From: Rhizobiaceae bacterium
GTDB lineage: Bacteria; Pseudomonadota; Alphaproteobacteria; Rhizobiales; Rhizobiaceae
DNA: 64,000 nt
Assembly: GCA_028281105.1 (NCBI GenBank)
Contig: JANQKQ010000004.1
Location: 1-64,000, forward strand
Direction of reading: 5' to 3'
Part shown: positions 44,234-53,300 of the stretch, one piece after another
Numbering within the stretch: the stretch's first letter is position 1
How the letters are laid out: each line of letters starts with the position of its first letter
Notes under the pieces: model-generated
What the model was told of the DNA's origin: nothing
Database searches by the model: none
Seen by the model: only the letters and a program-made list of their open reading frames with translations
Program-made: the position numbers and the translations under genes

Positions 44234-46029
44234 GCGGGCCTCACGTCCTGGTGCTGAGCGACGGCGCGGTCGATCTGGGCCGGCGTGTGGCAGCGACCTG
44301 CGGCGGACAGGTCGAGGGGTTCGCCAAGCGAGTGAGCGCCGACGTGCCGCGGTTCGACGATGTGGGCGCGCGCGTGCGCGGGTTGTTCTCGGCCGGTCAG
44401 CCGATTGTCGCGGTGATGGCCGCCGGCGCGCTCATCCGCCTGCTGGCCCCTGTGCTGACGGACAAGCGGATCGAGCCGCCTGTTATTGCGGTCAGCGAGG
44501 GCGGCCGGTCGGTGGTGCCGCTGCTCGGCGGTCATCGCGGCGGCAACGCTCTGGCGCGGACGATCGCAGATGGTTTGGATGCGCACGCGGCGATCACCAC
44601 CGCCGGCGACGCCCGTTTCGGCGTAGCGCTGGACGAACCGCCAGAGGGCTACCGGCTCGCCAACCCGCAACACGCAAAGTCGGTGATGGGCGAATTGCTG
44701 GCCGGGGCGGGCGTGCGACTGCGCGGCGAGGCGCCCTGGCTGGAAGCTTCGCAACTGCCCTTCGCAGAGGATGGCGTGGTGCGGCTGACGGTGACCGAGA
44801 AGGCGCAGGAACCGGAGCCGCTGGAGCTGCTCTATCATCCGCGCACCCTGGTGCTTGGCCTGGGATGCGAGCGTGGCGTTGATGCGGACGAAGCGATCGA
44901 TCTGGCCGAACGGGCGATCGCCCGCACCGGCCTGGCTGCGGGTTGCCTGGCGGCGGTGGCGTCGATCGATCTGAAGGCCGATGAAGCGGCCGTGCATGCG
45001 GTCGCCAGACATTTCGACGTGCCGGCCGTGTTCTTTTCGGCGAAGCAACTGGAAGCGGAAAAAGCCCGGCTGGCCAGTCCGTCCGAGGTGGTGTTCGCCG
45101 AAGTGGGCTGCCACGGCGTGGCCGAAGGCGCGGCGTTGGCGTGCGCGGGAGCTGAGGGCGAGCTGCTGGTGCCCAAGACCAAGTCGAAGCGGGTAACGGC
45201 CGCGATCGCGCGGACGCCGGAGCCAGTCGAGCCGCGCGGCCGGCCGCGGGGCCGACTGTTCGTGGTCGGCATCGGGCCGGGCGGCGAGGGCTGGCGTTCG
45301 CCCCAGGTGAGCGCGATGATCGGGAACTCGAGCGATCTGGTCGGCTACTCGTTGTATCTCGATCTGGTTGGCGACCTGGCCGCCGGCGCGCGCCGGCACG
45401 ATTTCGATCTGGGCCAGGAAGTAGACCGGGTGCGCCACGCGCTGGAACTGGCAGGCGAGGGAAAGACTGTGAGCCTGGTCTGCTCCGGCGATGCGGGCAT
45501 CTACGCCATGGCGAGCCTGGTGTTCGAGACCATCGAGCGCGGCGAAGTCGGCGACGCGGCGCGGCGCGTCGACGTCGAGGTGGCGCCGGGCATCTCGGCG
45601 CTGCAGGCGGCGGCGGCGCGGGCGGGCGCGCCGTTGGGCCATGATTTCTGCGCCGTCTCCCTGTCCGACCTGATGACCCCATGGGGCATCATCGAGCAAC
45701 GGGTGCGCGCGGCGGCGGCCGGCGATTTCGTCATCGCCTTCTACAATCCGGTCTCGCGGCGGCGGCGGCATCAACTGGAAACCGCTCGGACGATCCTGCT
45801 TGAGCACCGCCCCAGTGATACTCCCGTTATCCTGGCCACCAATCTGGGGCGCGAAGGTGAGAGCGTGCGGGTGGTCACCTTGGATGAGCTGCGCGTCGAC
45901 GATGTGGACATGCTGACCGTGGTCATCGTCGGCTCCAGTAAGACTCGCGCTTACACCAGCGGCGATCGGCGCACATGGGTCTACACGCCACGCGGCTACG
46001 CCGATAAGATCAGCGAGGCGGCGCAATGA
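44230..46029 (+). CDS. cobJ: CbiG-CobJ fusion: cobalt-precorrin-5A hydrolase / precorrin-3B C17-methyltransferase
   Basis: 599 residues. Residues 1 to about 325 are CbiG: an N-terminal domain with VMAAGALIRLLAP and a GGHRGGNALAR loop, a linker, and a C-terminal domain with LVLGLGCERGVDADE and EVGCHGVAEGAALA. From about 337 on it is a CobJ/CbiH methyltransferase (LFVVGIGPGGEGWRSPQV, LVCSGDAGIYAMAS, FIAFYNPVSRRR-type). The pair performs ring contraction with C17 methylation and opens the resulting lactone (releasing acetaldehyde in the early-cobalt route). GTG start overlapping the cobI stop. The fusion makes it likely that both activities serve one route. Confidence 0.93.
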   Translation: MSGPHVLVLSDGAVDLGRRVAATCGGQVEGFAKRVSADVPRFDDVGARVRGLFSAGQPIVAVMAAGALIRLLAPVLTDKRIEPPVIAVSEGGRSVVPLLGGHRGGNALARTIADGLDAHAAITTAGDARFGVALDEPPEGYRLANPQHAKSVMGELLAGAGVRLRGEAPWLEASQLPFAEDGVVRLTVTEKAQEPEPLELLYHPRTLVLGLGCERGVDADEAIDLAERAIARTGLAAGCLAAVASIDLKADEAAVHAVARHFDVPAVFFSAKQLEAEKARLASPSEVVFAEVGCHGVAEGAALACAGAEGELLVPKTKSKRVTAAIARTPEPVEPRGRPRGRLFVVGIGPGGEGWRSPQVSAMIGNSSDLVGYSLYLDLVGDLAAGARRHDFDLGQEVDRVRHALELAGEGKTVSLVCSGDAGIYAMASLVFETIERGEVGDAARRVDVEVAPGISALQAAAARAGAPLGHDFCAVSLSDLMTPWGIIEQRVRAAAAGDFVIAFYNPVSRRRRHQLETARTILLEHRPSDTPVILATNLGREGESVRVVTLDELRVDDVDMLTVVIVGSSKTRAYTSGDRRTWVYTPRGYADKISEAAQ

Positions 46030-46826
46030 CCGTCTACTTTATCGGCGCCGGGCCGGGCGCGGCCGATCTGATCACAGTGCGCGGGTTGAAATTGATCGAG
46101 CGTTGCCCGGTGTGCCTGTATGCCGGCTCTCTGGTGCCCGAGGCGATCGTTGCGGCGGCTCCCGCCGGCGCGCGCGTGCTCGACACCGCGCCGATGCACC
46201 TCGACCAGATCATCGGCGAGATCGAGACGGCGAACGCGGCTGGTCATGACGTGGCGCGGGTGCATTCGGGCGACCCGTCGATCTACGGCGCGATCGGCGA
46301 GCAGATGCGCCGGCTCGACGGTCTCGGCATCGACTACGAGGTGGTGCCCGGCGTGCCGGCCTTCGCCGGTGCGGCCGCGGCGCTCAAAACCGAGCTGACC
46401 CTGCCCGAGATCGCCCAGACCATCATCCTCACCCGCACCGGAATGAAGGCTTCTTCGATGCCGCAGCGCGAGCGGTTGGAGATGCTCGGCCGGTCGGGTG
46501 CGACGCTCGCCATTCATTTGTCGATCCGCAACCTGGCGCATGTGCGCTCCGCGCTGGAGCCCCATTACGGGGCCGACTGTCCGGTGGTGATCGCCTATCG
46601 GGCGACCTGGCCGGACGAACTCTACATCCGCACCACGCTGGCTGAAATGAAAGCGGCAGTGCGCGAAGCCAAGATCACCCGCACCGCGCTCATCTTCGTG
46701 GGGCCGGTGTTCGGCCAGACGGAGTTCCGCGACTCCGATCTGTACAATCGCGACTATGCACACGTGCTGCGCAACGCCGGCAAAAAAGGCGCGCGCACGC
46801 GAATTTCGCGGACGTCTAGCCGATGA
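46026..46826 (+). CDS. cobM: Precorrin-4 C11-methyltransferase (CobM/CbiF)
   Basis: 266 residues. TVYFIGAGPGAADLITVRG, CLYAGSLVPE, VARVHSGDPSIYGAIGEQM and VVPGVPAFAGAAAALKTELT are diagnostic. Methylates C11. ATGA overlap with the upstream gene; its last 11 bp overlap the convergent cobK end. Last gene of the cbiX operon. Confidence 0.95.
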   Translation: MTVYFIGAGPGAADLITVRGLKLIERCPVCLYAGSLVPEAIVAAAPAGARVLDTAPMHLDQIIGEIETANAAGHDVARVHSGDPSIYGAIGEQMRRLDGLGIDYEVVPGVPAFAGAAAALKTELTLPEIAQTIILTRTGMKASSMPQRERLEMLGRSGATLAIHLSIRNLAHVRSALEPHYGADCPVVIAYRATWPDELYIRTTLAEMKAAVREAKITRTALIFVGPVFGQTEFRDSDLYNRDYAHVLRNAGKKGARTRISRTSSR

Positions 46827-47544
46827 TCCAGTTCGCCAGCCCATCGACCGAATCGAATGTCCGTCCCGGCGGCGCGGCGGGCCGCGCGATCATCAGGACC
46901 GGCAGCCGCAGGCTTCCTGCCGCCTCGATCTTGGCGAAGGCGCTGCCGCCGGAATTGCGGGCGACCAGGTGGGTGATCGCGTGGCTGGTGAACAAGGCGA
47001 TTTCCTCATCCGCGTTGGCGGCCGGCGGTCCGATGATCAGCTCATGGTCGGCAAGCGGTGGTGGCTCCGACGGCGGATCGACCATCCGGGCGACGAAGCG
47101 CACGTTGTCGCGAGCGGAGAAAGCGGCCAGGTGCTGGTGGCCCAGCGCCAGGAACGCCACGGCGCCGGCCGGCAGGCGGCGGGCCGCCTCTTCCAGGTCC
47201 GTACAATCGAGCCAATGGTCATCGGCAGTGGGCTGCCATGGCGGCCGATCGAATACGACGCGGTCCACCCGGGCGCTGTCGCAGGCGGCCAGTGCGTTGG
47301 CTGAGATCTTGGTGGCGAAAGGGTGGGTGGCGTCGACCAACAGGTCGATGCGGTTGGCTTGCAGATACTCGCCAAGACCGTCGACGCCGCCGAAGCCGCC
47401 GATGCGCGTGGGGGCTTGGTCGGTCTTCGGCCGAGCGGTGCGGCCAGCCAGTGACAGCGTCACTTCGAGGCCGTCGGCGATGAGCCGACGGGCCAGATCG
47501 TTGGCCTCGCCGGTGCCGCCGAGGATCAGCACCCGCCTAGGCAT
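46816..47544 (-). CDS. cobK: Precorrin-6A reductase (CobK/CbiJ)
   Basis: 242 residues. PRRVLILGGTGEANDLARRL at the start, LSLAGRTARP, IGGFGGVDGLGEYL and LLVDATHPFATKIS are family hallmarks; GGSAFAKIEAAGSL lies near the end. Reduces the C18-C19 double bond with NADPH. Encoded on the minus strand behind cbiD, whose 3' end overlaps its start by 8 bp; convergent with cobM. Confidence 0.94.
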   Translation of the reverse strand: MPRRVLILGGTGEANDLARRLIADGLEVTLSLAGRTARPKTDQAPTRIGGFGGVDGLGEYLQANRIDLLVDATHPFATKISANALAACDSARVDRVVFDRPPWQPTADDHWLDCTDLEEAARRLPAGAVAFLALGHQHLAAFSARDNVRFVARMVDPPSEPPPLADHELIIGPPAANADEEIALFTSHAITHLVARNSGGSAFAKIEAAGSLRLPVLMIARPAAPPGRTFDSVDGLANWIIG

Positions 47545-48637
47545 GGCGGGCCAGCACTTCGCCGCTCCTGGAGACGATGAGGGTTTCGACTTGCACCGGC
47601 GCGTCGCGCAGCACACTGAGCGCCGTTCGGGTGGCGAGCGCGGCGATGTCGCCGGCCAATGCGTATCTTCGTTCACCGGCGATCTGCAGGGCTTCGAGCG
47701 CGGTGTTGGCGGCGGCGATCGTGTCTGCCTGGCCGGCGCTCAAACCGATGGCGCGCGCGCGGGCGGCCAGCCAGTCCATGTCGACCTGGCTGCGGCCGGA
47801 GTGCAGATCGAGCGCGCCGTGGGCGAGCTTGGTGAACTTGCCGAAGCCGCCGGCCAGCGTCAGGCGCGCGATCGGGTGGGCGCGCAGATATTTCAAAAGG
47901 CCGCCGGCGAAATCGCCCATGTCGAGGACTGCGATGTCGGGAAAGTCGACAAGCGCACGGGCTGCCGCTTCCGAAGTCGAGCCGGTCGCCGCGAGCACAT
48001 GGGTGACGCCGTTGGCGCGCGACACGTCGATGCCGCGATGGATGGAGTGGATCCAGGCGCTGCACGAGAACGGGTGCACGATACCGGTGGTGCCCAGGAT
48101 CGAAATGCCGCCGGCGATGCCCAGCCTCGGGTTCCAGGTCTTTTGCGCCAGCGCCTCGCCGCCAGGCACCGAGATGGTGACAGTGAAATCTGCGGCGATG
48201 CCGTGCGCCCCGCAAAGCTGCTCGATTTCGGCGCGCATCATCGCGCGCGGCACCGGGTTGATCGCCGGCTCGCCCACATCCAGGGGCAGGCCGGGCCGGG
48301 TTACCGTGCCGACGCCGTCGCCGGCGGCAAACGCGATGCCGGCGCCGGGCGGGCTCCGGCGCACGGTGGCGATGATGGTGGCCCCGTGGGTGACGTCCGG
48401 GTCGTCGCCGGCGTCCTTGACGATGCCGGCGCCGGCTTCGGTTTCGCTCAAGTGCTCGCGGGCGAGCGCGAAGGCGGGGGTCTCCCCCTTGGGCAGGCGG
48501 ATAGTCACGGGATCGGGAAACTCGCCGGTGATGAGAGCGGTCGCCGCCGCCTTGGTGGCTGCCGTGGCGCAGGCGCCGGTGGTCCAGCCCCGGCGCAGTT
48601 CGCCTGCAGGTTTGTCAGCTCGTTCGACCGTGCTCAT
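47537..48637 (-). CDS. cbiD: Cobalt-precorrin-5B C1-methyltransferase CbiD
   Basis: 366 residues. RRGWTTGACATAATKAAATA, VTIRLPKGET, VTHGATIIATVRR, RPGLPLDVGEPAINPVPRAM and LGTTGIVHPFSCSAW are CbiD signatures. It takes the place of CobF, which is absent here; CbiD belongs to the early-cobalt route in well-studied organisms. Minus strand, divergent from cobA only 44 bp away, and overlapping cobK. Confidence 0.95.
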   Translation of the reverse strand: MSTVERADKPAGELRRGWTTGACATAATKAAATALITGEFPDPVTIRLPKGETPAFALAREHLSETEAGAGIVKDAGDDPDVTHGATIIATVRRSPPGAGIAFAAGDGVGTVTRPGLPLDVGEPAINPVPRAMMRAEIEQLCGAHGIAADFTVTISVPGGEALAQKTWNPRLGIAGGISILGTTGIVHPFSCSAWIHSIHRGIDVSRANGVTHVLAATGSTSEAAARALVDFPDIAVLDMGDFAGGLLKYLRAHPIARLTLAGGFGKFTKLAHGALDLHSGRSQVDMDWLAARARAIGLSAGQADTIAAANTALEALQIAGERRYALAGDIAALATRTALSVLRDAPVQVETLIVSRSGEVLARHA

Positions 48638-48681
48638 GGCCCGGTTATAGGCGAGGCCCGCACAAGCACAAAGAGCGCGGC

Positions 48682-49509
48682 ATGAAGCGTTTTTTCGAAC
48701 CGTTGGCCGCCTTCGAGCCGGGCTGGGTGTGGCTGGTCGGCGCCGGGCCGGGCGATCCGGGGCTGCTGAGCCTGTATGGCGCGCACGCCATCCAACAAGC
48801 CGACGTGATTGTCTACGATGCCCTGGTCACCGAAGACATCTTAGGCTTCGCCGGGCCCGGCGTGGAGTTGCGCTACGCCGGCAAGCGCGGTGGCAAGCCC
48901 TCTCCCAGCCAGCGCGACATATCGGAAACCCTGGTGGAACTGGCACGCGAGGACAAGCGGGTGTTGCGGCTGAAGGGCGGCGATCCGTTCGTGTTCGGCC
49001 GCGGCGGCGAGGAGGCGCTGGCGCTGGTGGAGGCCGGCGTGCCGTTCCGGGTGGTGCCGGGGATTACCGCCGGCATCGGCGGGCTGGCCTATGCCGGCAT
49101 CGCGGCGACCCACCGCGACATCAACCACGCCATCGCCTTCGTCACCGGCCACGACGCTTCCGGCGCTGTGCCCGACACGGTGGACTGGGCGGCATTGTCG
49201 AAGGGCTCGCCGGTGCTGGTGGTCTACATGGCGATGAAACACTGGCCGACCATCCGCGAACGCCTGATCGCCGCCGGCCGGCCGGCGGGCGAGCCGGTGG
49301 CGTTCGTGTGCGAAGCGACGACGGCCGGCCAGCAGGTGCTGGAGACGACGCTGGCCGCCTCGCTCGAGGATTTGGCCGAAAGCGCGATCAAGCCGCCGGC
49401 GATCGTGGTGGTCGGCGGATCGGTGCGGCTGCGCGCCGGGCTCGACTGGCTGGGCGCGATGGCGGGCAGGACGCTGACCGCGGATCCGCTTGCGGGCGTA
49501 AAGCGATGA
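48682..49509 (+). CDS. cobA: Uroporphyrinogen-III C2,C7-methyltransferase
   Basis: 275 residues. VWLVGAGPGDPGLLSLYGAH, VIVYDALVTEDIL, RYAGKRGGKPSPSQRDI and RLKGGDPFVFGRGGEEAL are the SUMT hallmarks. Makes precorrin-2 from uroporphyrinogen III, the entry to corrinoids (and siroheme). Start of the cobA-cobB-cobD-cbiB run; stop overlaps cobB (ATGA). Confidence 0.95.
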   Translation: MKRFFEPLAAFEPGWVWLVGAGPGDPGLLSLYGAHAIQQADVIVYDALVTEDILGFAGPGVELRYAGKRGGKPSPSQRDISETLVELAREDKRVLRLKGGDPFVFGRGGEEALALVEAGVPFRVVPGITAGIGGLAYAGIAATHRDINHAIAFVTGHDASGAVPDTVDWAALSKGSPVLVVYMAMKHWPTIRERLIAAGRPAGEPVAFVCEATTAGQQVLETTLAASLEDLAESAIKPPAIVVVGGSVRLRAGLDWLGAMAGRTLTADPLAGVKR

Positions 49510-50807
49510 GCGGGCGCGGGCTGATGATCGCCGCGCCGGCCTCGGGCAGCGGCAAGACGACGGTGACGCTTGGCCTGCTTAAGGCGTTGAGCGAACGCGG
49601 CCTGGCGATCAGCGGCGCCAAGGCCGGGCCGGACTATATCGATCCGCGATTTCACCAAGCCGCCTGCGGGTCGCCGTCGCTCAACCTCGATCCATGGGCG
49701 ATGAGTGCGGCCCGCCTGAACGCGCTGGCCCGGGCGGGCGAAGGCGATCATCTGCTGGTCGAGGCGATGATGGGCCTGTTCGACGGCGCCGCCGACGGCA
49801 GCGCCAGCGCCGCCGATCTGGCCGGCCTGCTCGGCCTGCCGGTAATCCTGGTGATCGACGCGGCCAGGCAGTCTCACTCGGTGGCGGCATTGGCGCGCGG
49901 GTTTCGCGACCATCGTGACGATATCGACGTGGTGGGCGTGATCCTCAACCGGGTCGGCGGCCAGCGGCACCGGGCGATGCTGGCCGATGCACTCGCAGCG
50001 ATTGACATGCCGGTGTTCGGCGCGCTGGCGCGCACCGACGAACTGACACTGCCCGAGCGCCACCTGGGCCTTGTCCAGGCCGGCGAGCAGGTCGGGTTGG
50101 GCGGGTTCGTCGCGAGGGCCGCGCGCCTGATCGGCGAGCATTGTGATCTGGAGGCAATTACCCGGCAGTTTCGTCCGATGTCGCCGACCGATAGGGAGCA
50201 TCGACCGGCATTGCCAACCTTGGGCCGGCGAATCGCGATCGCCCGCGATGACGCCTTTTCCTTCGTCTATCCGCACTGGATGGCCGACTGGCGCGCGGGC
50301 GGGGCGGAGTTGGCGTTCTTTTCGCCGCTGGCCGACCAGGCGCCGGATGGCCGGGCCGATGCGGTGTTTCTGCCCGGCGGCTATCCCGAACTGCACGCGG
50401 GTCGGCTCGCAGGCAATGAGACCTTCCGCACCGGTATGGAAGCGGCGCGGGATCGAGGAGCGTTCGTCTACGGGGAGTGCGGCGGCTATATGGCGCTGGG
50501 CGATAGCCTGATCGATGCGGGCGGTCGGTCCCATCGAATGCTCGGGTTCTTGAACTTGCAGACCAGCTTCGCGCAGCGGCGGCTGCATCTGGGGTATCGC
50601 GAGCTGGCGGTCGAGGATTTCGCGTTGGGACGGCTGCTGCGGGGCCATGAGTTTCATTATTGCTCGGTGTTGCGCGAGGACGGCGAGGCGCTGTTTTCAG
50701 CCCGCGACGCGACCGGCAACGATCTGGGCGGCGTCGGTCTGCGGGCGGGAAATGTGTGCGGTTCCTTCATGCATGTGATCGACCCGTGCGTGGAGGGGTC
50801 GCCATGA
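49506..50807 (+). CDS. cobB: Cobyrinate / hydrogenobyrinate a,c-diamide synthase
   Basis: 433 residues. N-terminal ATPase with IAAPASGSGKTTVTLGLLKA and KAGPDYIDPRFHQAA, and a glutamine-dependent amidotransferase domain with FVYGECGGYMALG (Cys near 325) and a late HEFHYCSVL. Amidates the a and c side chains. The frame is open further upstream over cobA, but the ATG overlapping the cobA stop fits the family N-terminus. Overlaps the next gene by 4 bp. Confidence 0.95.
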   Translation: MSGRGLMIAAPASGSGKTTVTLGLLKALSERGLAISGAKAGPDYIDPRFHQAACGSPSLNLDPWAMSAARLNALARAGEGDHLLVEAMMGLFDGAADGSASAADLAGLLGLPVILVIDAARQSHSVAALARGFRDHRDDIDVVGVILNRVGGQRHRAMLADALAAIDMPVFGALARTDELTLPERHLGLVQAGEQVGLGGFVARAARLIGEHCDLEAITRQFRPMSPTDREHRPALPTLGRRIAIARDDAFSFVYPHWMADWRAGGAELAFFSPLADQAPDGRADAVFLPGGYPELHAGRLAGNETFRTGMEAARDRGAFVYGECGGYMALGDSLIDAGGRSHRMLGFLNLQTSFAQRRLHLGYRELAVEDFALGRLLRGHEFHYCSVLREDGEALFSARDATGNDLGGVGLRAGNVCGSFMHVIDPCVEGSP

Positions 50808-51817
50808 GCGCGCCGGTACACGGCGGCGGGCTTGACCAGGCGATCGCCCGGTTCGGCGGCGAGCGGTCTCAATGGCTCGATTTGTCGACGGGCATCAACC
50901 CGCGCGCCTATCCGGTGGGCCGCATCGACAAGGCGGCGTTCGAGCGGCTGCCTGACGAGGGTGCGCTTGCTGATCTGATCGACGTCGCGCGCGGCTTCCT
51001 TGGCGTGCCCGACCACCTGGACATGGTCGCCGGGGCCGGCGCTCAGTCGCTCATCCAATGGCTGCCGATGTTGCGCGAGGCCGCCTGCCGGGTAGCGGTG
51101 GACATGCCGACCTACGCCGAGCACGAGTGGCGCTGGCGGCTGGCCGGGCACCAGGTGAGCGACTTGTTCTCGCTTGAAGACATAACGCACGCCGACGTCG
51201 TCGTCGTGACCCGCCCCAACAATCCGGACGGCGGCCTCCTGTTTCCCGATCTGCTGCAGGAGTTGGCGAGCGCGCTCGGCGCCCGAGACGGCCTGCTGGT
51301 GGTCGACGAGGCGTTCGCCGACGTCGACCCCGATCTCGGCATGATCGGCCGGTTGCCGGACAATGCGGTCATCCTGCGCTCGTTCGGCAAGTTTTTCGGG
51401 CTCGCCGGGGTGCGGCTCGGTTTCGCCATCGGCCATGCCAGCCTGATCGGCAGGCTGCGCACGCTGATCGGCCCGTGGGCGGTGTCCGGTCCGGCGCTTG
51501 CGATCGGGGCAAGGGCGATGGCGGACGAGGAGTGGATCGCCGACACGCGCGGATGGATCGAACGGCGCACCGACGCCATGTGGGAATGTTTGCACAACAG
51601 CGGATTGAACCCCAGTTCACATGCCGGCCTGTTCGTTCTGGCCGAACACGAACGCGCGCACGACGTCGCCGACGGTTTGGCGCGACGGCACATCCTGGTG
51701 CGCCGGTTCGACGATGAGCCGACCTGGCTGCGCTTCGGGTTGGCCCGAAGCGCAGCTTCGATCCGCCGGCTGCGCATCAGCCTGGACGAATCGGTTGCGG
51801 AGGCCGGCGATGGTTGA
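50804..51817 (+). CDS. cobD: L-threonine-O-3-phosphate decarboxylase (aminotransferase fold)
   Basis: 337 residues (Salmonella CobD, Pseudomonas denitrificans CobC). DLSTGINPRAYP, VTRPNNPDGG, LLVVDEAFADVDPD and the PLP-lysine segment LRSFGKFFGLAGVRLGF. Supplies (R)-1-amino-2-propanol phosphate for the aminopropanol arm. ATGA overlap with cobB; 8-bp overlap with cbiB. Confidence 0.94.
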   Translation: MSAPVHGGGLDQAIARFGGERSQWLDLSTGINPRAYPVGRIDKAAFERLPDEGALADLIDVARGFLGVPDHLDMVAGAGAQSLIQWLPMLREAACRVAVDMPTYAEHEWRWRLAGHQVSDLFSLEDITHADVVVVTRPNNPDGGLLFPDLLQELASALGARDGLLVVDEAFADVDPDLGMIGRLPDNAVILRSFGKFFGLAGVRLGFAIGHASLIGRLRTLIGPWAVSGPALAIGARAMADEEWIADTRGWIERRTDAMWECLHNSGLNPSSHAGLFVLAEHERAHDVADGLARRHILVRRFDDEPTWLRFGLARSAASIRRLRISLDESVAEAGDG

Positions 51818-52781
51818 TGCCTGGCTGGCGGTGCTTGTGATTGCGCTGATTGCCGACTGGTGGTTCGGCGAGCCGGCTGCGATCTGGTCCCGGTTCCCGC
51901 ACCCGGTCGTGTTGTTCGGCCGCGCCATCGATGAGGCCGACCGCCGCTTCAACCGCACCCAAGACGATGCGCTCACCCGTGGGCGCAGGGGAGCGACTGC
52001 GATCGCCCTGCTGGTGGTCCTGGCCGTGTCAGCCGGCCTGGCCGCCCAATGGGTGTTCGGCCTGTTCGGTTTCCTGTGGTGGGTGGGCGAAGCGTTCATC
52101 GTTTTCGTGCTGGTCGCCCAGCGCAGCCTGATCGATCATGTGCGGGCAGTCTCCTATGGCCTGGGCCGGCACGGGCTGGACGGCGGGCGCGAGGCGGTGG
52201 CGCAGATCGTCGGCCGCGATCCGCAGAGCCTCGACAAGGCCGGCGTCGCGCGCGCGGCGATCGAAAGCCTGGCGGAAAATTTCGCCGATGGTGTCGTGGC
52301 CCCGGCGTTCTGGTATGCGCTGGCCGGCCTGCCGGGGCTTGCCGCCTACAAGATGATCAACACCGCCGATTCGATGATCGGGCACCTGAACGAGCGGTAC
52401 GCCGATTTCGGCCGGACGGCCGCATGGCTCGATGACGTCGCCAACTGGCTGCCGGCGCGGCTTTCGGCCCTGCTCATAGCGACCGGCGCCGGGGTGTTGC
52501 ACGGCACGGCGGCCGGTTGGCGGGCGATCAACGCGGCGCTGCGCGACGCGGCCCTGCACAGATCGCCCAACGCGGGCTGGCCGGAGGCGGCCATGGCGGG
52601 CGGTTGCGATCTGGCGCTGGGCGGTCCGCGCAGCTATGGCGGGGCGACGGTGCCCCAGGGCTTCATTCATGCGGCCGGCAAGCGCGATCTGGACGCGGGC
52701 GATATCGACCGCGCGCTGCGGGTGTTCACCGTCGCATGCTATGGCCTGTGGGCGTTGGTGGCGCTGCTGTGGCTTCTATGA
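51810..52781 (+). CDS. cbiB: Adenosylcobinamide-phosphate synthase CbiB
   Basis: 323 residues with four or five membrane helices: IALIADWWFGEP, HPVVLFGRAID, GRDPQSLDKAGVARAAIESLAEN-type core and AAYKMINTADSMIGH. Joins cobyric acid to aminopropanol phosphate at the inner membrane. Ends exactly where the convergent cobC gene ends (stops abut at 52781/52782). Confidence 0.94.
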   Translation: MVDAWLAVLVIALIADWWFGEPAAIWSRFPHPVVLFGRAIDEADRRFNRTQDDALTRGRRGATAIALLVVLAVSAGLAAQWVFGLFGFLWWVGEAFIVFVLVAQRSLIDHVRAVSYGLGRHGLDGGREAVAQIVGRDPQSLDKAGVARAAIESLAENFADGVVAPAFWYALAGLPGLAAYKMINTADSMIGHLNERYADFGRTAAWLDDVANWLPARLSALLIATGAGVLHGTAAGWRAINAALRDAALHRSPNAGWPEAAMAGGCDLALGGPRSYGGATVPQGFIHAAGKRDLDAGDIDRALRVFTVACYGLWALVALLWLL

Positions 52782-53300
52782 CTATTCAGGCGGGTGAATT
52801 TCGATCGGCTCGGCGTAGGCGGGCTGGCGGGCGAATGCCTGCTTGAACGTCAATCCCTCCCAGGCCATCCAGATGGCCCGGATCGGGCCGGCGTGACAGA
52901 CGATTGCGGTGTCCGCCGGCATCTCGGCGACCACCTCGACCACGCGCGACATCAGATCGGCAAAGGCCTCGCCGCCGGGCGTGCGGTTTCGCAACGGATC
53001 TTCCAGCCAGCGATTGGATTTGCTGCGGTCCAGATCGGCCCATTTTAGCCCTTCCCAGTCGCCCATGTGCATTTCCCACAGCCGCTCGTCGAACTGCGGC
53101 GTTAAGCGATCGCGCTCGGCCAGTTGCAGCGCCAGCTTGCGGCAGCGCAGCGCCGGGCTGGCGATGATGTGGCGGGCCGGCGGCGTCAGCGCCAGCGCGC
53201 GGTCGATCTCGCCATGGCCGACTTCGGCGATGTCCATGTCGAGCCGGCCGTAGCAGGTGCCCGGCGTCACGTCGGGCGTGGGATGGCGAAGGAAGATCAT
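52782..53300 (-). CDS. cobC: Histidine phosphatase, alpha-ribazole/adenosylcobalamin-phosphate phosphatase-like
   Basis: 172 residues. The phosphatase His is in FLRHPTPDVTPGTCYGRLD (RHP instead of the common RHG, as in other CobC-like proteins with CYGRLD) and the second His in VCHAGPIRAIWM. EMHMGDWEGLKWADLD matches the branch. It removes the phosphate from alpha-ribazole phosphate or from adenosylcobalamin phosphate. ATGA overlap with cobS upstream. Last gene of the minus-strand cobT-cobS-cobC run. Confidence 0.88.
   Translation of the reverse strand: MIFLRHPTPDVTPGTCYGRLDMDIAEVGHGEIDRALALTPPARHIIASPALRCRKLALQLAERDRLTPQFDERLWEMHMGDWEGLKWADLDRSKSNRWLEDPLRNRTPGGEAFADLMSRVVEVVAEMPADTAIVCHAGPIRAIWMAWEGLTFKQAFARQPAYAEPIEIHPPE

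Noticed and set aside
44167..46026. 619-codon frame antisense to the CbiG-CobJ gene
   Set aside because: No recognisable domain; a shadow of a strongly supported coding gene.
46823..48685. 620-codon frame antisense to cobK and cbiD
   Set aside because: Both cobK and cbiD have full-length family motifs on the other strand; the product here is compositionally biased.
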